In this document: positions 8,276 to 17,841 of the stretch, piece after piece
Layout: each line of letters opens with the position of its first letter
Position numbering within the stretch: position 1 is the stretch's first letter
From: Sedimentitalea sp042687825
Lineage (GTDB): Bacteria; Pseudomonadota; Alphaproteobacteria; Rhodobacterales; Rhodobacteraceae
Assembly: GCF_042687825.1 (NCBI RefSeq)
Contig: NZ_JBHUQE010000015.1
Location: forward strand, 1 to 64,000
Direction: 5' to 3'
Length of the DNA stretch: 64,000 nt
The notes under the pieces: generated by a model
Seen by the model: only the letters and a program-made list of their open reading frames with translations
Database searches by the model: none
Told to the model about the DNA's origin: nothing
Made by a program: the position numbers and the translations under genes

Positions 8276-10828
8276 ATGCGCGACGCCGCCCCCACGATTT
8301 ATCTGAAAGACTATGCGCCCTTCGGGTTTCTGGTCGACTCGGTCCATCTGACCTTTGACCTGGCGCCTGATGCCACCCGTGTACACAGCCGGATCGCCTT
8401 TCGCCCGAACCCGGATGCGACGGACCGGCGGTTCTTTCTGCATGGCGAAAACCTGACCCTGATCCGCGCCGCGATCGACGATCAGAGCGTGGCCCCCGAG
8501 GTGACCGAACAGGGGCTGAGCTGCGCCGTGCCCGATGGCGCCTTCACCTGGGAGGCCGAGGTCGAAATCGACCCGCAGGGCAACACCGCGCTAGAGGGAC
8601 TCTATATGTCAAATGGCATGTATTGCACCCAATGCGAGGCCGAAGGGTTCCGCAAGATTACCTATTATCCCGACCGCCCCGATGTCATGAGCGTGTTCAC
8701 GGTTCAGATAAACGGCCCGCATCCGGTGCTATTGTCCAATGGAAACCCCGTCTCGTCGGAACCCAACCGCGCGGTCTGGCACGATCCCTGGCCGAAACCG
8801 GCCTATCTGTTTGCGCTGGTGGCCGGCGATCTGGTGGCCCGGTCCGACCGGTTCGAGACCTGTTCGGGCAAACAGGTCGATCTGAACCTGTGGGTGCGCC
8901 CCGGCGACGAGGGCAAATGCGCCTTTGGCATGGAGGCTTTGAAGAAATCCATGGCCTGGGACGAACAGGTCTATGGCCGCGAATACGATCTGGACGTGTT
9001 CAATATCGTGGCGGTGGACGATTTCAACATGGGCGCGATGGAGAACAAGGGGTTGAACATCTTCAACTCGTCCGCCGTGCTGGCCAGCCCGGAAACAGCC
9101 ACGGATGCCAATTTCGAACGCATCGAGGCGATCATCGCGCACGAGTATTTCCACAACTGGACCGGCAACCGCATCACCTGCCGCGACTGGTTCCAGCTGT
9201 GCCTGAAAGAGGGGCTGACGGTGTTTCGCGACGCCCAGTTCACCGCCGACATGCGCAGCGCGCCGGTCAAGCGGATCACCGACGTGATCGACCTGCGGGC
9301 GCGTCAGTTCCCCGAGGATCAGGGACCGCTGGCGCATCCGGTGCGGCCCGAAAGCTTTCAGGAGATCAACAACTTTTACACCGCAACCGTCTATGAAAAG
9401 GGCGCCGAGGTGATCGGCATGCTGAAACGCCTGGTCGGTGAATCGGCCTATGCCGAGGCGCTGGATCTGTATTTTGCCCGCCATGACGGGCAGGCCTGCA
9501 CCATCGAGGACTGGCTGGCGGTTTTTCAGGACGTCACCGGGCGCGACCTTGGCCAGTTCAAACGCTGGTATTCCCAGGCCGGCACCCCGCGCCTGTCGGT
9601 GACCGAGGATTGGAGGAATGGCACCTACACGCTGACCTTTACCCAGAACACCCCGCCCAGTGCGGCGACGCCCGACCCGCAACCGCTGGTCCTGCCGATC
9701 GATGTCGGCCTGCTGGGCGCCAATGGCGACGAAGTGCTGGCGACGCAGACGCTGGAGATGACCGAGGCCACGCAGAGCTTTGCCTTTGAGGGGCTGAGCG
9801 CCCGCCCGGTGCCCTCGATCCTGCGCGGCTTTTCCGCGCCGGTCGTCCTGGAACGGGCAACCGATGCGGCCGAACGCGCCTTTCTGCTGGCGCATGACAC
9901 CGACCCGTTCAACCGCTGGGAGGCCGGCCGGGCGCTGGCCCGCGACACCCTGATGACCATGGCGACGACCGGCGGGGCCCCCGGCGCGGATTATCTGGAC
10001 GGGATGCAGGCCGTGCTGCGCGATGACGGTCTGGACCCGGGTTTTCGCGCGCTGATGCTGGCGCAGCCGGGACAATCGGAACTGGCCGGGGCGTTGGCGG
10101 ATGCCGGCACCGTCCCCGACCCCGACGCCATCTGGCAGGCCAGCGAGGCGCTGAAAACGACGCTGGCCCGGCATCTGCAGGACGATTTGGCGGCGATCCT
10201 TGCGGCCTGCCGCATCGACGGACCCTATCGCCCCGATCCCGACCAGACCGGCAAACGCGCTCTGGCGGGCGCGGTGCTGGCGCTGATCAGCCGGCTGGAT
10301 GGCGGCGCGGCGGCGGCGGCGCAATATGCCGAGGCCGACAACATGACGCTGCAATTGTCCGCCCTGGCCTGCCTTTTGGTCGCCGGCAAGGGGGAAAACC
10401 AGATCGCGGCGTTTTACGATCAATGGCAGCAGGACCGCCTGGTGATTGACAAATGGTTCGGCCTGCAAATTTCTCATGCGGAACCGGACATGGCCGCGGC
10501 AGTGACCGATGCGCTGACCCGGCACGCCGATTTCAACTGGAAGAACCCGAACCGCTTCCGCGCTACGCTGGGGGCGCTGGCTATGAACCATGCCGGATTT
10601 CACGCCGCGGACGGGGCGGGATACCGGTTGCTGGCGGATTGGCTGATCCGGCTGGACCCGGTGAACCCGCAGACCACGGCGCGCATGTGCAGCGCCTTTC
10701 AGACCTGGCCTCGCTATGATGCAGGGCGCCAGGCGCTGATCCGCGCCCAGCTGGACCGCATTCTGGCCACGCCCGACCTGTCGCGCGACACGACCGAGAT
10801 GATCTCCCGTATCCTGGGAGCCGCCTGA
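8276..10828 (+). CDS. pepN: Aminopeptidase N (M1 zinc metallopeptidase)
   Basis: PepN (850 aa) removes N-terminal residues from peptides in the cytoplasm. The exopeptidase motif GAMENKG is near residue 250. The zinc site is HEYFHNW, with His289 and His293, the catalytic Glu290, and a downstream glutamate in LKEGLTVFRD. The long C-terminal helical domain is complete. GAGG lies six bases before the ATG. The stop codon is directly followed by the ATG of the next gene, so pepN, the SDR gene and the small membrane protein probably form one transcript. Confidence 0.96.
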   Translation: MRDAAPTIYLKDYAPFGFLVDSVHLTFDLAPDATRVHSRIAFRPNPDATDRRFFLHGENLTLIRAAIDDQSVAPEVTEQGLSCAVPDGAFTWEAEVEIDPQGNTALEGLYMSNGMYCTQCEAEGFRKITYYPDRPDVMSVFTVQINGPHPVLLSNGNPVSSEPNRAVWHDPWPKPAYLFALVAGDLVARSDRFETCSGKQVDLNLWVRPGDEGKCAFGMEALKKSMAWDEQVYGREYDLDVFNIVAVDDFNMGAMENKGLNIFNSSAVLASPETATDANFERIEAIIAHEYFHNWTGNRITCRDWFQLCLKEGLTVFRDAQFTADMRSAPVKRITDVIDLRARQFPEDQGPLAHPVRPESFQEINNFYTATVYEKGAEVIGMLKRLVGESAYAEALDLYFARHDGQACTIEDWLAVFQDVTGRDLGQFKRWYSQAGTPRLSVTEDWRNGTYTLTFTQNTPPSAATPDPQPLVLPIDVGLLGANGDEVLATQTLEMTEATQSFAFEGLSARPVPSILRGFSAPVVLERATDAAERAFLLAHDTDPFNRWEAGRALARDTLMTMATTGGAPGADYLDGMQAVLRDDGLDPGFRALMLAQPGQSELAGALADAGTVPDPDAIWQASEALKTTLARHLQDDLAAILAACRIDGPYRPDPDQTGKRALAGAVLALISRLDGGAAAAAQYAEADNMTLQLSALACLLVAGKGENQIAAFYDQWQQDRLVIDKWFGLQISHAEPDMAAAVTDALTRHADFNWKNPNRFRATLGALAMNHAGFHAADGAGYRLLADWLIRLDPVNPQTTARMCSAFQTWPRYDAGRQALIRAQLDRILATPDLSRDTTEMISRILGAA

Positions 10829-11569
10829 ATGCGCAAGACGTTGCTGATCACCGGCGCCAGTGCCGGTATCGGCGCCGCCACAGCGCGGCTGGCCGCCACA
10901 CGCGGCTATGATCTGGCCCTGAACTGCCGCAGCGACATGGCCGGAGCACAGGATGTCGCCAAGGCGGCCAGCGCTGCCGGAGCGCGCTGCCTGATCTATC
11001 AGGCCGATCTGGCCGATCCCGACCAGATCGACGCAATGTTCCAGGGCATAGATGCCGATTTCGGGCACCTGGACGCGCTTGTGAACAATGCCGGCATCAC
11101 CGACCAGACAACGCGGGTCACCGAACTGACCCATGCCCGGCTGCGACGCATGTTCGATGTCAACGTGATCGGCGCCATGCTGGTGGCCAAGCAGGCGGTG
11201 CTCTTGATGCAGGCCGAAGGCGGTGGCGGCGCGATCGTCAACGTCTCTTCGGCGGCGGCGCGGCTGGGGTCGGGCGGCATCTATGTCGACTATGCCGCCT
11301 GCAAGGCCGCCATAGACACCTTTACCAAGGGGCTGGCCGACGAGGTCGCCGGCGAGGGCATTCGCGTGAACGCGGTCCGGCCCGGCCTGATCGACACCGC
11401 CATTCACGCCAGGGGCGGCGACCCGGACCGCGCCAGAAAACAACTGAACACAGTGCCAATGCAGCGCCTGGGAACGCCGGACGAGGTCGCCGAGACGATC
11501 CTGTTTCTGCTGTCGGATCAGGCCAGCTATGTCACCGGCGCCGTGCTGGACGTCGCCGGCGGACGCTGA
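10829..11569 (+). CDS. SDR family NAD(P)-dependent oxidoreductase
   Basis: A classical short-chain dehydrogenase of 246 residues. It has the nucleotide-binding glycine motif TGASAGIG (8-15), NNAG (86-89), the catalytic serine at 140/141 and the YxxxK pair Tyr155/Lys159. It resembles FabG and sugar-dehydrogenase-like SDRs, but the substrate cannot be told from sequence. It starts immediately after the pepN stop. Its own TGA overlaps the ATG of the next gene (TGATG), which indicates translational coupling. Confidence 0.9.
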   Translation: MRKTLLITGASAGIGAATARLAATRGYDLALNCRSDMAGAQDVAKAASAAGARCLIYQADLADPDQIDAMFQGIDADFGHLDALVNNAGITDQTTRVTELTHARLRRMFDVNVIGAMLVAKQAVLLMQAEGGGGAIVNVSSAAARLGSGGIYVDYAACKAAIDTFTKGLADEVAGEGIRVNAVRPGLIDTAIHARGGDPDRARKQLNTVPMQRLGTPDEVAETILFLLSDQASYVTGAVLDVAGGR

Positions 11570-12000
11570 TGGCGGCGGATTTCACCTTTTCACGTCAGGG
11601 CCGATCGCCGCGCATTTTGGCCCTGCTGATCGCGATCTATGCCACCCTCGTGGCCGCCGTTCTGCTGATCGACGCGGCCTGGTGGCTGATGCTGCTGCTG
11701 GCGCTGCCGACCCTGCCCGCGCTTTGGGACGTCGTGAACAACACAGGCGCCGGTCTTTGCCTTGGCGATACGCGGCTGAACTGGCACTCGGGCCGACGCA
11801 GCGGCACGCTGGAGCTGGCAGAAATCGATCATGTGCGCATGGACACGCGCTGGGATTTCTCGGTCCGGGTGCGCGCGGTCCAACGGAACGGCAAGCGCGT
11901 GCAACTGCCGTTTGAATCCGTGCCGCCGCATCGCGACTTTGAAACCGCCCTGCAAGCGCGCGGCGTCAGCGTCCGGCGCGGGCATTTTTCGATCCTGTGA
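11569..12000 (+). CDS. Small membrane protein of unknown function
   Basis: This 143-residue protein has two N-terminal hydrophobic segments (about residues 16-33 and 36-52). A soluble C-terminal part of beta character follows (GTLELAEIDHVRMDTRWDFSVRVRAV), which could be PH-like. It overlaps the SDR stop codon by one base and is the last gene of the probable pepN transcript. I do not recognise a named family. Confidence 0.7.
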   Translation: MAADFTFSRQGRSPRILALLIAIYATLVAAVLLIDAAWWLMLLLALPTLPALWDVVNNTGAGLCLGDTRLNWHSGRRSGTLELAEIDHVRMDTRWDFSVRVRAVQRNGKRVQLPFESVPPHRDFETALQARGVSVRRGHFSIL

Positions 12001-12072
12001 CACCGGCGCCACCCTTGCCCCGCAGCCGCCGCTGGCCTAGAAGGCGGACCGACACGCACAAGAGGCACATTC

Positions 12073-13584
12073 ATGCTGGACCTGAGCTATACCACGCCCA
12101 AAATCAAAACCATCGCCGGTGCCAAACACGACTGGGAACTGGTGATCGGCATGGAGGTGCACGCGCAGGTCAGCTCGAACGCCAAGCTGTTCTCGGGCGC
12201 CTCGACGCAATTCGGGGCGGAACCCAATTCCAACGTCGCCTTTGTCGACGCCGCCATGCCCGGCATGCTGCCGGTGATCAACGAATATTGCGTCGAACAG
12301 GCGGTGCGCACCGGGCTGGGCCTGAAGGCGGAAATCAACCTGACCAGCGCCTTTGACCGCAAGAACTATTTCTATCCGGACCTGCCGCAGGGCTATCAGA
12401 TTTCCCAGCTCTACCACCCGATCGTCGGCGAAGGCGAAGTGCTGGTCGAAATGGGCGAAGGCGTGGCGCGCAAGGTGCGCATCGAACGCATCCACATCGA
12501 ACAGGACGCGGGCAAGTCGATCCACGACATGGACCCGAACATGTCCTTTGTCGATCTCAACCGCACCGGTGTCGCGCTGATGGAAATCGTCAGCCGCCCC
12601 GACATCCGCGGCCCCGAAGAGGCCGCCGCCTATGTCACCAAGCTGCGCCAGATCCTGCGCTATCTGGGCACCTGTGACGGCAACATGCAGAACGGCAACC
12701 TGCGCGCCGATGTCAACGTGTCGATCTGCCTGCCCGGCGCTTATGAGAAATACCAGGAAACTCAGGATTTCAGCCATCTGGGCACCCGCTGCGAGATCAA
12801 GAACATGAACTCTATGCGGTTCATCCAGCAGGCCATCGAGGTCGAGGCCCGCCGGCAGATCGCCATCGTCGAAGGCGGCGGCAAGGTCGAGCAGGAAACC
12901 CGGCTCTATGATCCGGACAAGGGCGAAACCCGGTCGATGCGCAGCAAGGAAGAGGCGCATGATTATCGCTATTTCCCCGATCCCGACCTGTTGCCGCTGG
13001 AAATCGAACAGAGCTGGGTCGATGACATCGCCGCCAATCTGCCGGAACTGCCGGACGAGAAAAAGGCGCGGTTCATCGCCGATTTCGGCCTGTCGGACTA
13101 TGACGCCTCGGTGCTGACGGCCGATCTGGAATCGGCGGCCTATTTCGAGGCCGTGGCCAAGGGGCGCGACGGCAAGCTGGCGGCGAACTGGGTGATCAAC
13201 GAACTGTTCGGGCGGCTCAAGAAAGAAGACCACGGCATCACCGAAAGCCCGGTCAGCCCGGATCAGCTGGGCGGTATCATCGCGCTGATCGGCAAGGGCG
13301 ACATCTCGGGCAAGATCGCCAAGGAGCTGTTCGAGATCGTCTATACCGAGGGCGGCGACCCCGCCGAGATCGTCGAGAAACGCGGTATGAAACAGGTCAC
13401 CGACACCGGCGCCATCGAGGCCGCGGTCGACCAGATCATCGCCGACAACCCGGCACAGGTGGAAAAGGCCAAGGTCAATCCGAAACTGGCCGGCTGGTTC
13501 GTCGGTCAGGTGATGAAAGCCACCGGCGGCAAGGCCAACCCCAAAGCGGTGAACGAGATCGTTTCCAAGAAACTGTCGAATTGA
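12073..13584 (+). CDS. gatB: Asp/Glu-tRNA(Asn/Gln) amidotransferase subunit B
   Basis: GatB (503 aa) activates misacylated Glu-tRNA(Gln) or Asp-tRNA(Asn) and accepts ammonia from GatA in the GatCAB complex. The family start GMEVHAQV, DLNRTGVALMEIVSRPD and the C-terminal YqeY/tail domain ending PKAVNEIVSKKL are all present. AGAGG lies seven bases before the ATG. gatA and gatC are not in the window, so the operon is split in this genome. Upstream is the pepN group with a 72-bp gap. Confidence 0.97.
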   Translation: MLDLSYTTPKIKTIAGAKHDWELVIGMEVHAQVSSNAKLFSGASTQFGAEPNSNVAFVDAAMPGMLPVINEYCVEQAVRTGLGLKAEINLTSAFDRKNYFYPDLPQGYQISQLYHPIVGEGEVLVEMGEGVARKVRIERIHIEQDAGKSIHDMDPNMSFVDLNRTGVALMEIVSRPDIRGPEEAAAYVTKLRQILRYLGTCDGNMQNGNLRADVNVSICLPGAYEKYQETQDFSHLGTRCEIKNMNSMRFIQQAIEVEARRQIAIVEGGGKVEQETRLYDPDKGETRSMRSKEEAHDYRYFPDPDLLPLEIEQSWVDDIAANLPELPDEKKARFIADFGLSDYDASVLTADLESAAYFEAVAKGRDGKLAANWVINELFGRLKKEDHGITESPVSPDQLGGIIALIGKGDISGKIAKELFEIVYTEGGDPAEIVEKRGMKQVTDTGAIEAAVDQIIADNPAQVEKAKVNPKLAGWFVGQVMKATGGKANPKAVNEIVSKKLSN

Positions 13585-13904
13585 CGACATTGGGTGCGCA
13601 ATGGCGGATTTGACCGGCAAATCTGCGTGCGCCCCCCCTGACGGGGACGCGCCTTGGCTGTCCGTTAACCATGTCATCAGCGCCAAGCTGGGGCTTTAAG
13701 TCGTCTGGAGAGATCGGAGTTCCGCACGGCTCCTGCTACGAAACCATGCCCGTTATCCGCCCGTTTCAATCCCAACCGGACCATTCTGCAGTTTTTGTTG
13801 CTTGATGTGCGTTTCGGGCTGGGCCGGCACGGTGTTCCGCCAGACGCGGTTGCCCGGTGACCCGATCCGTCCTAGCCTCGGCCCGGGACGGGGGAGCGGA
13901 TGCA
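13585..13904. other. Intergenic region between gatB and the TPR gene
   Basis: About 320 bp lie between the gatB stop and the chosen TPR start. It contains a 32-codon ORF on the plus strand (13601-13699) without a ribosome binding site or recognisable motif. There is no convincing tRNA or terminator hairpin. Nothing else could be supported. Confidence 0.5.
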
Positions 13905-15689
13905 ATGGATCCGATCGGGAACTCGATCAGGCTGATCATCGCAGTGGGCGGGTTCGCCGCGAAGCCAGGATTGTTGACCGGCCTCAGGTCGGGCGTTTCG
14001 GTTCTCGACACGTTAAAGGAGATGGCCGCGACCCCGCCCCCGGCCCTATCGCGGCTGGCCAATGATCTGACCGAAACGGCGCGGATCAGATTCAAGAACA
14101 CACCAAATCTGCCCAAGGATGCCGAAGTGTTGTTTGGCCAGATGGTCGAACAGGGCCTGCCGGACGCGCAAGAGATCATTGCAGCCAATCTGCGGGCCGC
14201 AACCATCTGCGAGGGGATGCTGGCCAAACTGGACCAAGTCGAACATACCCGCGCGCCGATGCCCACGCTGTTCCGTAACGTGACCGTGCCAGCGCTAGAA
14301 GCGGTGCTGGCCGAAAAAAGTTTCACCGAAGACCTGATGCCGGCCTGGATGGCCGAGGTCTCGGGGACGCTGGCCCATATCCGGAATCTTGTCCAGCAGC
14401 TACAGACCCAATCGGACAAGACTGCGCGCGAACTGGGGCTCAGCCATGGTCTCGTGATCGCTCTGGCCCGGCGTTATGCGGAGGGCAGTCCGGAGGATTT
14501 CGACAGTGCGCTTTCGGGACTGGAGCACGCCCTGGAAACGGTTGCCGCCGAACGCGAAAAGGTATGCCTGCCCGGCAATGTGTCTGACGCTGTGGATGCG
14601 GCCGTGACGCGAGTCGACGAGTTGAACGAACAGGGTCAGATTGATGCGGCGGAAGCGGCATTGGTCGCGGAACTGGAACGACAAGAGGCCGCAGAGGCGC
14701 GGTTGATCGCCAAGGGGATCGCGCAAGCCGTATTGACGCGAAACGTCGCGTTTGCGGTGCGACTGGAATTGAAAAGATTGGCTCTGGACGGAGGCAGTTT
14801 CGAAGATCTGCGTATCGTGTTGGATACTTGGTATGTACGCGGACGGGACAGTGGGCTTCGATTTGACCTGGAAGTGGCGATAGCCTTGGCAAAGGAATGC
14901 CTGCGCCGCGCGTCATGCCCTGATCAGCGCGGCACGGCGCAGAACTATCTCGGAGTTGCGCTGCTCGCACTCGGCGAGCGAGAGAGCGGCGCCGAAAAGT
15001 TACATCAGGCGGTTGCCGCCTTCGAAGACGCACTCAAGGAATGGTCACGTGAACGGCAGCCACTTGACTGGGCGAGTGCGCAGAACAACCTGGGTTCCGC
15101 TTTGGCGAATCTTCAAAAACGGGAATCTGATACCGCGCGGCTGTACGATGCCATCACCGCCTTTGAGAACGCGCTAAGGGAATGGACACGCGAGCGCGTG
15201 CCGCGCGACTGGGCGACGGCACAGAACAACCTGGGCAATGCTCTGTCATCACTGGGCGATCGCGTTTTTGGCACCGAGAAACTTTACGATGCGGTCGATG
15301 CGTACAAGAAGGCACTAACGGTATTCACCCGAAAACGGGAACCCCAGAGTTGGGCGGCAACACAAAACAACCTTGGCATCGCGCTGCGGGCGATCGGACA
15401 ACGCGAGAGCGGCACCTACAACCTGCAAAAGGCCCTCGCAGCATATGACGAGGCGCTCAAAGACAGAACCCGCCAGCAGGTTCCTTTGGACTGGGCGGTT
15501 ACGCAAAACAATGTATGCAAAGCCTACATTACCTTTTTCGACAAGACCGGCGACACAAGGCACCTGGACCGGGCGCAGGTGCATCTCGATGGCGCGCGGG
15601 AGGTGATTGAAGAGATGCAGGCAAGCCAATATCTGAAAGCTGCGGCAAATCTTCAGAAAGAATTGGATCAACGGCGGTCAACAGGATGA
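13905..15689 (+). CDS. TPR-repeat protein with unclassified N-terminal region
   Basis: This protein has 594 residues. The start at 13905 is chosen because GGGGAG lies eight bases upstream; an in-frame codon at 13857 has no such site. The first 300 or so residues are mostly helical with no domain I recognise. The C-terminal part contains four or five 47-residue tetratricopeptide units with the pattern AQNNLGxAL..ExxxxxxLxxAxxAYExAL..TRExxPxxWA (about 14935-15640). Such arrays bind protein partners. Codon use is less GC-rich at third positions than in gatB or pepN, which suggests acquisition. There is no signal peptide, and no CHAT, NB-ARC or nuclease domain was seen. Function is unknown. Confidence 0.8.
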   Translation: MDPIGNSIRLIIAVGGFAAKPGLLTGLRSGVSVLDTLKEMAATPPPALSRLANDLTETARIRFKNTPNLPKDAEVLFGQMVEQGLPDAQEIIAANLRAATICEGMLAKLDQVEHTRAPMPTLFRNVTVPALEAVLAEKSFTEDLMPAWMAEVSGTLAHIRNLVQQLQTQSDKTARELGLSHGLVIALARRYAEGSPEDFDSALSGLEHALETVAAEREKVCLPGNVSDAVDAAVTRVDELNEQGQIDAAEAALVAELERQEAAEARLIAKGIAQAVLTRNVAFAVRLELKRLALDGGSFEDLRIVLDTWYVRGRDSGLRFDLEVAIALAKECLRRASCPDQRGTAQNYLGVALLALGERESGAEKLHQAVAAFEDALKEWSRERQPLDWASAQNNLGSALANLQKRESDTARLYDAITAFENALREWTRERVPRDWATAQNNLGNALSSLGDRVFGTEKLYDAVDAYKKALTVFTRKREPQSWAATQNNLGIALRAIGQRESGTYNLQKALAAYDEALKDRTRQQVPLDWAVTQNNVCKAYITFFDKTGDTRHLDRAQVHLDGAREVIEEMQASQYLKAAANLQKELDQRRSTG

Positions 15690-15772
15690 AAGTCTCCTTG
15701 TAGATGGTGGCGGCTTTCGTTGGCCGGGGCGAGCGGTTAGGTTTACCGCAGCGGATCAGAAGGAGAGTGCCG

Positions 15773-16255
15773 ATGCGTGAAGCCGCCCCGTTCATGTCCA
15801 GCGTGATGACCGTGAAACCGGACTGGATCGACTATAACGGCCATATGAACATGGCCTATTACAACGTGCTGTTCGATACCTGCGCGGATGAGGCTTACGA
15901 GCTGCTGGGCCTGGGGCCGGACTATGCCCGGACGCGGCGCCTGACCACCTATACGGCCGAGTTTCACATCTGCTATCTGCGCGAACTGCATCTGGGCGAC
16001 AAGGTGCGCGTCAGTTTCCAGTTGCTGGATCATGATGACAGCAAATTCCACACCTATCAGGAACTCTTTCACGAAGATGGCTGGCGGGCTGCTACCGGCG
16101 AGACTTTGGGGCTGCATATCGACATGAGCGGGCCGAAAGTGGCACCGTTTCCACCCGATGTGGCCGGCAAGTTCGCGACCATGGCGGCGGCGCATTCAAC
16201 GCTGCCCCGGCCGGACCGCGCGGGCCGCAACATCGGCATCCGGCGCCGGGATTAG
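15773..16255 (+). CDS. Hot-dog fold acyl-CoA thioesterase family protein
   Basis: This 160-residue protein opens with MTVKPDWIDYNGHMNMAYYNVLFD, the 4-hydroxybenzoyl-CoA thioesterase/hot-dog helix with the usual DxNGHMN motif. Related proteins hydrolyse acyl-CoA or, in carnitine loci, betainyl- or carnityl-CoA. Nothing here fixes the substrate. The start at 15773 has a strong AGAAGGAGAG site. The frame opens at 15704, but that part is unlike the family. Confidence 0.82.
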   Translation: MREAAPFMSSVMTVKPDWIDYNGHMNMAYYNVLFDTCADEAYELLGLGPDYARTRRLTTYTAEFHICYLRELHLGDKVRVSFQLLDHDDSKFHTYQELFHEDGWRAATGETLGLHIDMSGPKVAPFPPDVAGKFATMAAAHSTLPRPDRAGRNIGIRRRD

Positions 16256-16316
16256 GGTCTGGCCTTCTCTTTGCGGGCTGCGCTAGGGTGCGCGCGTCAG
16301 CAAGCAGGGACAGCAG

Positions 16317-16775
16317 ATGCCGCGCTATGAATACAAGGTCGTGCCCGCCCCGGCCAAGGGGCAGAAATCCAAGGGTGTAAAGACCCCGGAGGGGCGGTTC
16401 GCGCTGTCCGTCGAGGCGCTGTTGAACGAGATGGCCGCGTCGGGCTGGGAATATCTGCGCGCCGAACTGCTGCCCAGCGAAGAGCGGGCCGGTCTGACCG
16501 GCACCACAACCACATGGCGCAATGTTCTGGTGTTTCAGCGCCTGCAGGACGAAGCGGAGGAGTACCAGCCGCGCGTGCTGGACACACCGGGCTCTGAGGC
16601 GCCGGCAGTGGTGCCCGCGCCAACGCTGCAGGATCTGGACCCGGACGACCCTCCGCGGCTGGCCGTCGGTGCCACCCATGCGGTGCAGCCCGACAGCGCA
16701 GCGGGCCGTCAAACGGCCGACGCAGAAAACCACGCCGGCACCGACACGCCGCCGGACTTTCCCGCGCGGCGCTGA
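16317..16775 (+). CDS. DUF4177 domain protein
   Basis: This 152-residue protein begins with a DUF4177-like domain (about residues 1-75: MPRYEYKVVPAP, then LNEMAASGWEYLRAELLP and NVLVFQR). Its second half is acidic, proline-rich and probably disordered. The function of DUF4177 is unknown. The gene is convergent with bolA, 27 bp away. No membrane segment or signal peptide is seen. Confidence 0.8.
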   Translation: MPRYEYKVVPAPAKGQKSKGVKTPEGRFALSVEALLNEMAASGWEYLRAELLPSEERAGLTGTTTTWRNVLVFQRLQDEAEEYQPRVLDTPGSEAPAVVPAPTLQDLDPDDPPRLAVGATHAVQPDSAAGRQTADAENHAGTDTPPDFPARR

Positions 16776-16802
16776 ACTGCGGTCAACGCGGGTTCAGCGG
16801 TA

Positions 16803-17114
16803 TCAGGTGTCAATGTCCAGCGACAGAGCGTGGATGCGACCGACCAGTTCGGCCCCCAGCGCGGAATGCACGGCGCGATGGCGCTGGATGCGCGACTGAC
16901 CGCCGAAAGCGGCGGCACGGATGCGCACGTTGAAATGGCTCTGACCGCCCTCGCGATACCCGGCATGGCCGCGATGGCGCTCGCTGTCATCCACCACCTC
17001 CAGTTCGGACGGGGCAAAGGCAGCGCTAAGCCGCGCACGGATATCTTCGGTCACATTCATTTGCTTCACATGCGACATTTTTTTCGCCGCACCCTCTTCT
17101 ATCTGACGCGTCAT
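16803..17114 (-). CDS. bolA: BolA family protein
   Basis: BolA-like protein (103 aa with this start) with the core SELEVVDDSERHRGHAGYREGGQSHFNVRI and the histidine used by BolA-glutaredoxin [2Fe-2S] complexes. BolA proteins work with monothiol glutaredoxins in Fe-S and iron sensing and affect cell shape. The start at 17114 is preceded by AGGAG eight bases upstream. Internal methionines at 17078 and 17060 would give a more typical N-terminus and remain possible. It is divergent from the J-domain gene, with about 50 bp between starts. Confidence 0.9.
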   Translation of the reverse strand: MTRQIEEGAAKKMSHVKQMNVTEDIRARLSAAFAPSELEVVDDSERHRGHAGYREGGQSHFNVRIRAAAFGGQSRIQRHRAVHSALGAELVGRIHALSLDIDT

Positions 17115-17167
17115 ACTCTAAACTCCTGTCTCCGAGTCGGAAAGATGTGTCGAAGAAGGTGCCCGCA

Positions 17168-17794
17168 ATGACAAAGTCAGACCCGTTTGGATTCGACATG
17201 TCGGTGAAGTCCGCCAAGAAAAAGAACCCGCGCGGGCGTCGCAGCATGTCGGGCGCTTCCGAAACATCGGTGCGGCAATGCCATCACGAGGGCTGTCAGG
17301 AGGCGGGCAAGTTCCGCGCGCCCAAGGCCCCGGACGTGCTGGATGATTTCTATTGGTTCTGCCAGCAGCACGTGCGCGAATATAACCTGAAGTGGAACTT
17401 TTTTGACGGCACCACCGAGGCCGAGATCAACGCGCAGCAATCCAAGGACAAGGTCTGGGAGCGCACGACGAAACCGATGACCGACCCCGAGGCGCAGGCC
17501 TGGGCCCGGCTGGGCATCGAGGACCCGCACCAGGTGCTGGGCGCGAACGCGACCCAGAACCCGGGGCGCAATGCCGGCGGCGGCCGCCGCCTGCCCCCGA
17601 CCGAACGACGCGCCATCGAAATTCTTGAGGCCAAGGACAACTGGACCAAGACCGAGGTACGCAAGGCCTACAAGAAACTGATCAAGGTGCTGCATCCGGA
17701 CATGAATGGCGGCGACCGCAGCCAGGAAGAACAATTGCAGCAAGTGGTCTGGGCCTGGGACCAGATCAAGGTCAGCCGCAACTTCAAGACCTAG
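17168..17794 (+). CDS. J-domain (DnaJ-like) protein
   Basis: This 208-residue protein has a C-terminal J domain (about residues 145-208) with the HPD motif at 176-178, which stimulates Hsp70 (DnaK) ATPase. The N-terminal region has conserved cysteines and histidines (CHHEGCQ, FCQQHV) that may bind metal. The start at 17168 is preceded by AGAAGG. From memory, bolA, this J-domain gene and cobS-cobT are often adjacent in Rhodobacterales. Here about 3.1 kb of other genes separate it from cobS. Confidence 0.88.
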   Translation: MTKSDPFGFDMSVKSAKKKNPRGRRSMSGASETSVRQCHHEGCQEAGKFRAPKAPDVLDDFYWFCQQHVREYNLKWNFFDGTTEAEINAQQSKDKVWERTTKPMTDPEAQAWARLGIEDPHQVLGANATQNPGRNAGGGRRLPPTERRAIEILEAKDNWTKTEVRKAYKKLIKVLHPDMNGGDRSQEEQLQQVVWAWDQIKVSRNFKT

Positions 17795-17809
17795 GGCGAC
17801 CGGAACCGG

Positions 17810-17841
17810 CGGCAGCATACGGCGATTATCCGTCGCTGCCG
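17810..17841. terminator. Hairpin at convergent gene ends
   Basis: CGGCAGC pairs with GCTGCCG, and an inner ACGG/CCGT pair extends the stem. The hairpin sits 16 bp after the J-domain gene stop and overlaps the stop codon of the convergent cyclase gene. It could serve both strands, but no T-run follows, so termination is inferred only from position. Confidence 0.35.

Noticed and set aside
5794..8358. 854-codon open frame on the plus strand opposite glcB
   Set aside because: It is an antisense shadow of malate synthase G, rich in His/Gln/Arg as expected from the complement of GC-rich coding DNA, with no domain or ribosome site.
8729..11443. 904-codon frame opposite pepN and the SDR gene
   Set aside because: It spans two real genes on the other strand and has the composition of a complement frame.
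13698..13800. tRNA-like stretch ending in ACCA with a TTTCAATC segment
   Set aside because: The bases around the supposed T-loop do not pair, and there is no acceptor stem or anticodon arm.
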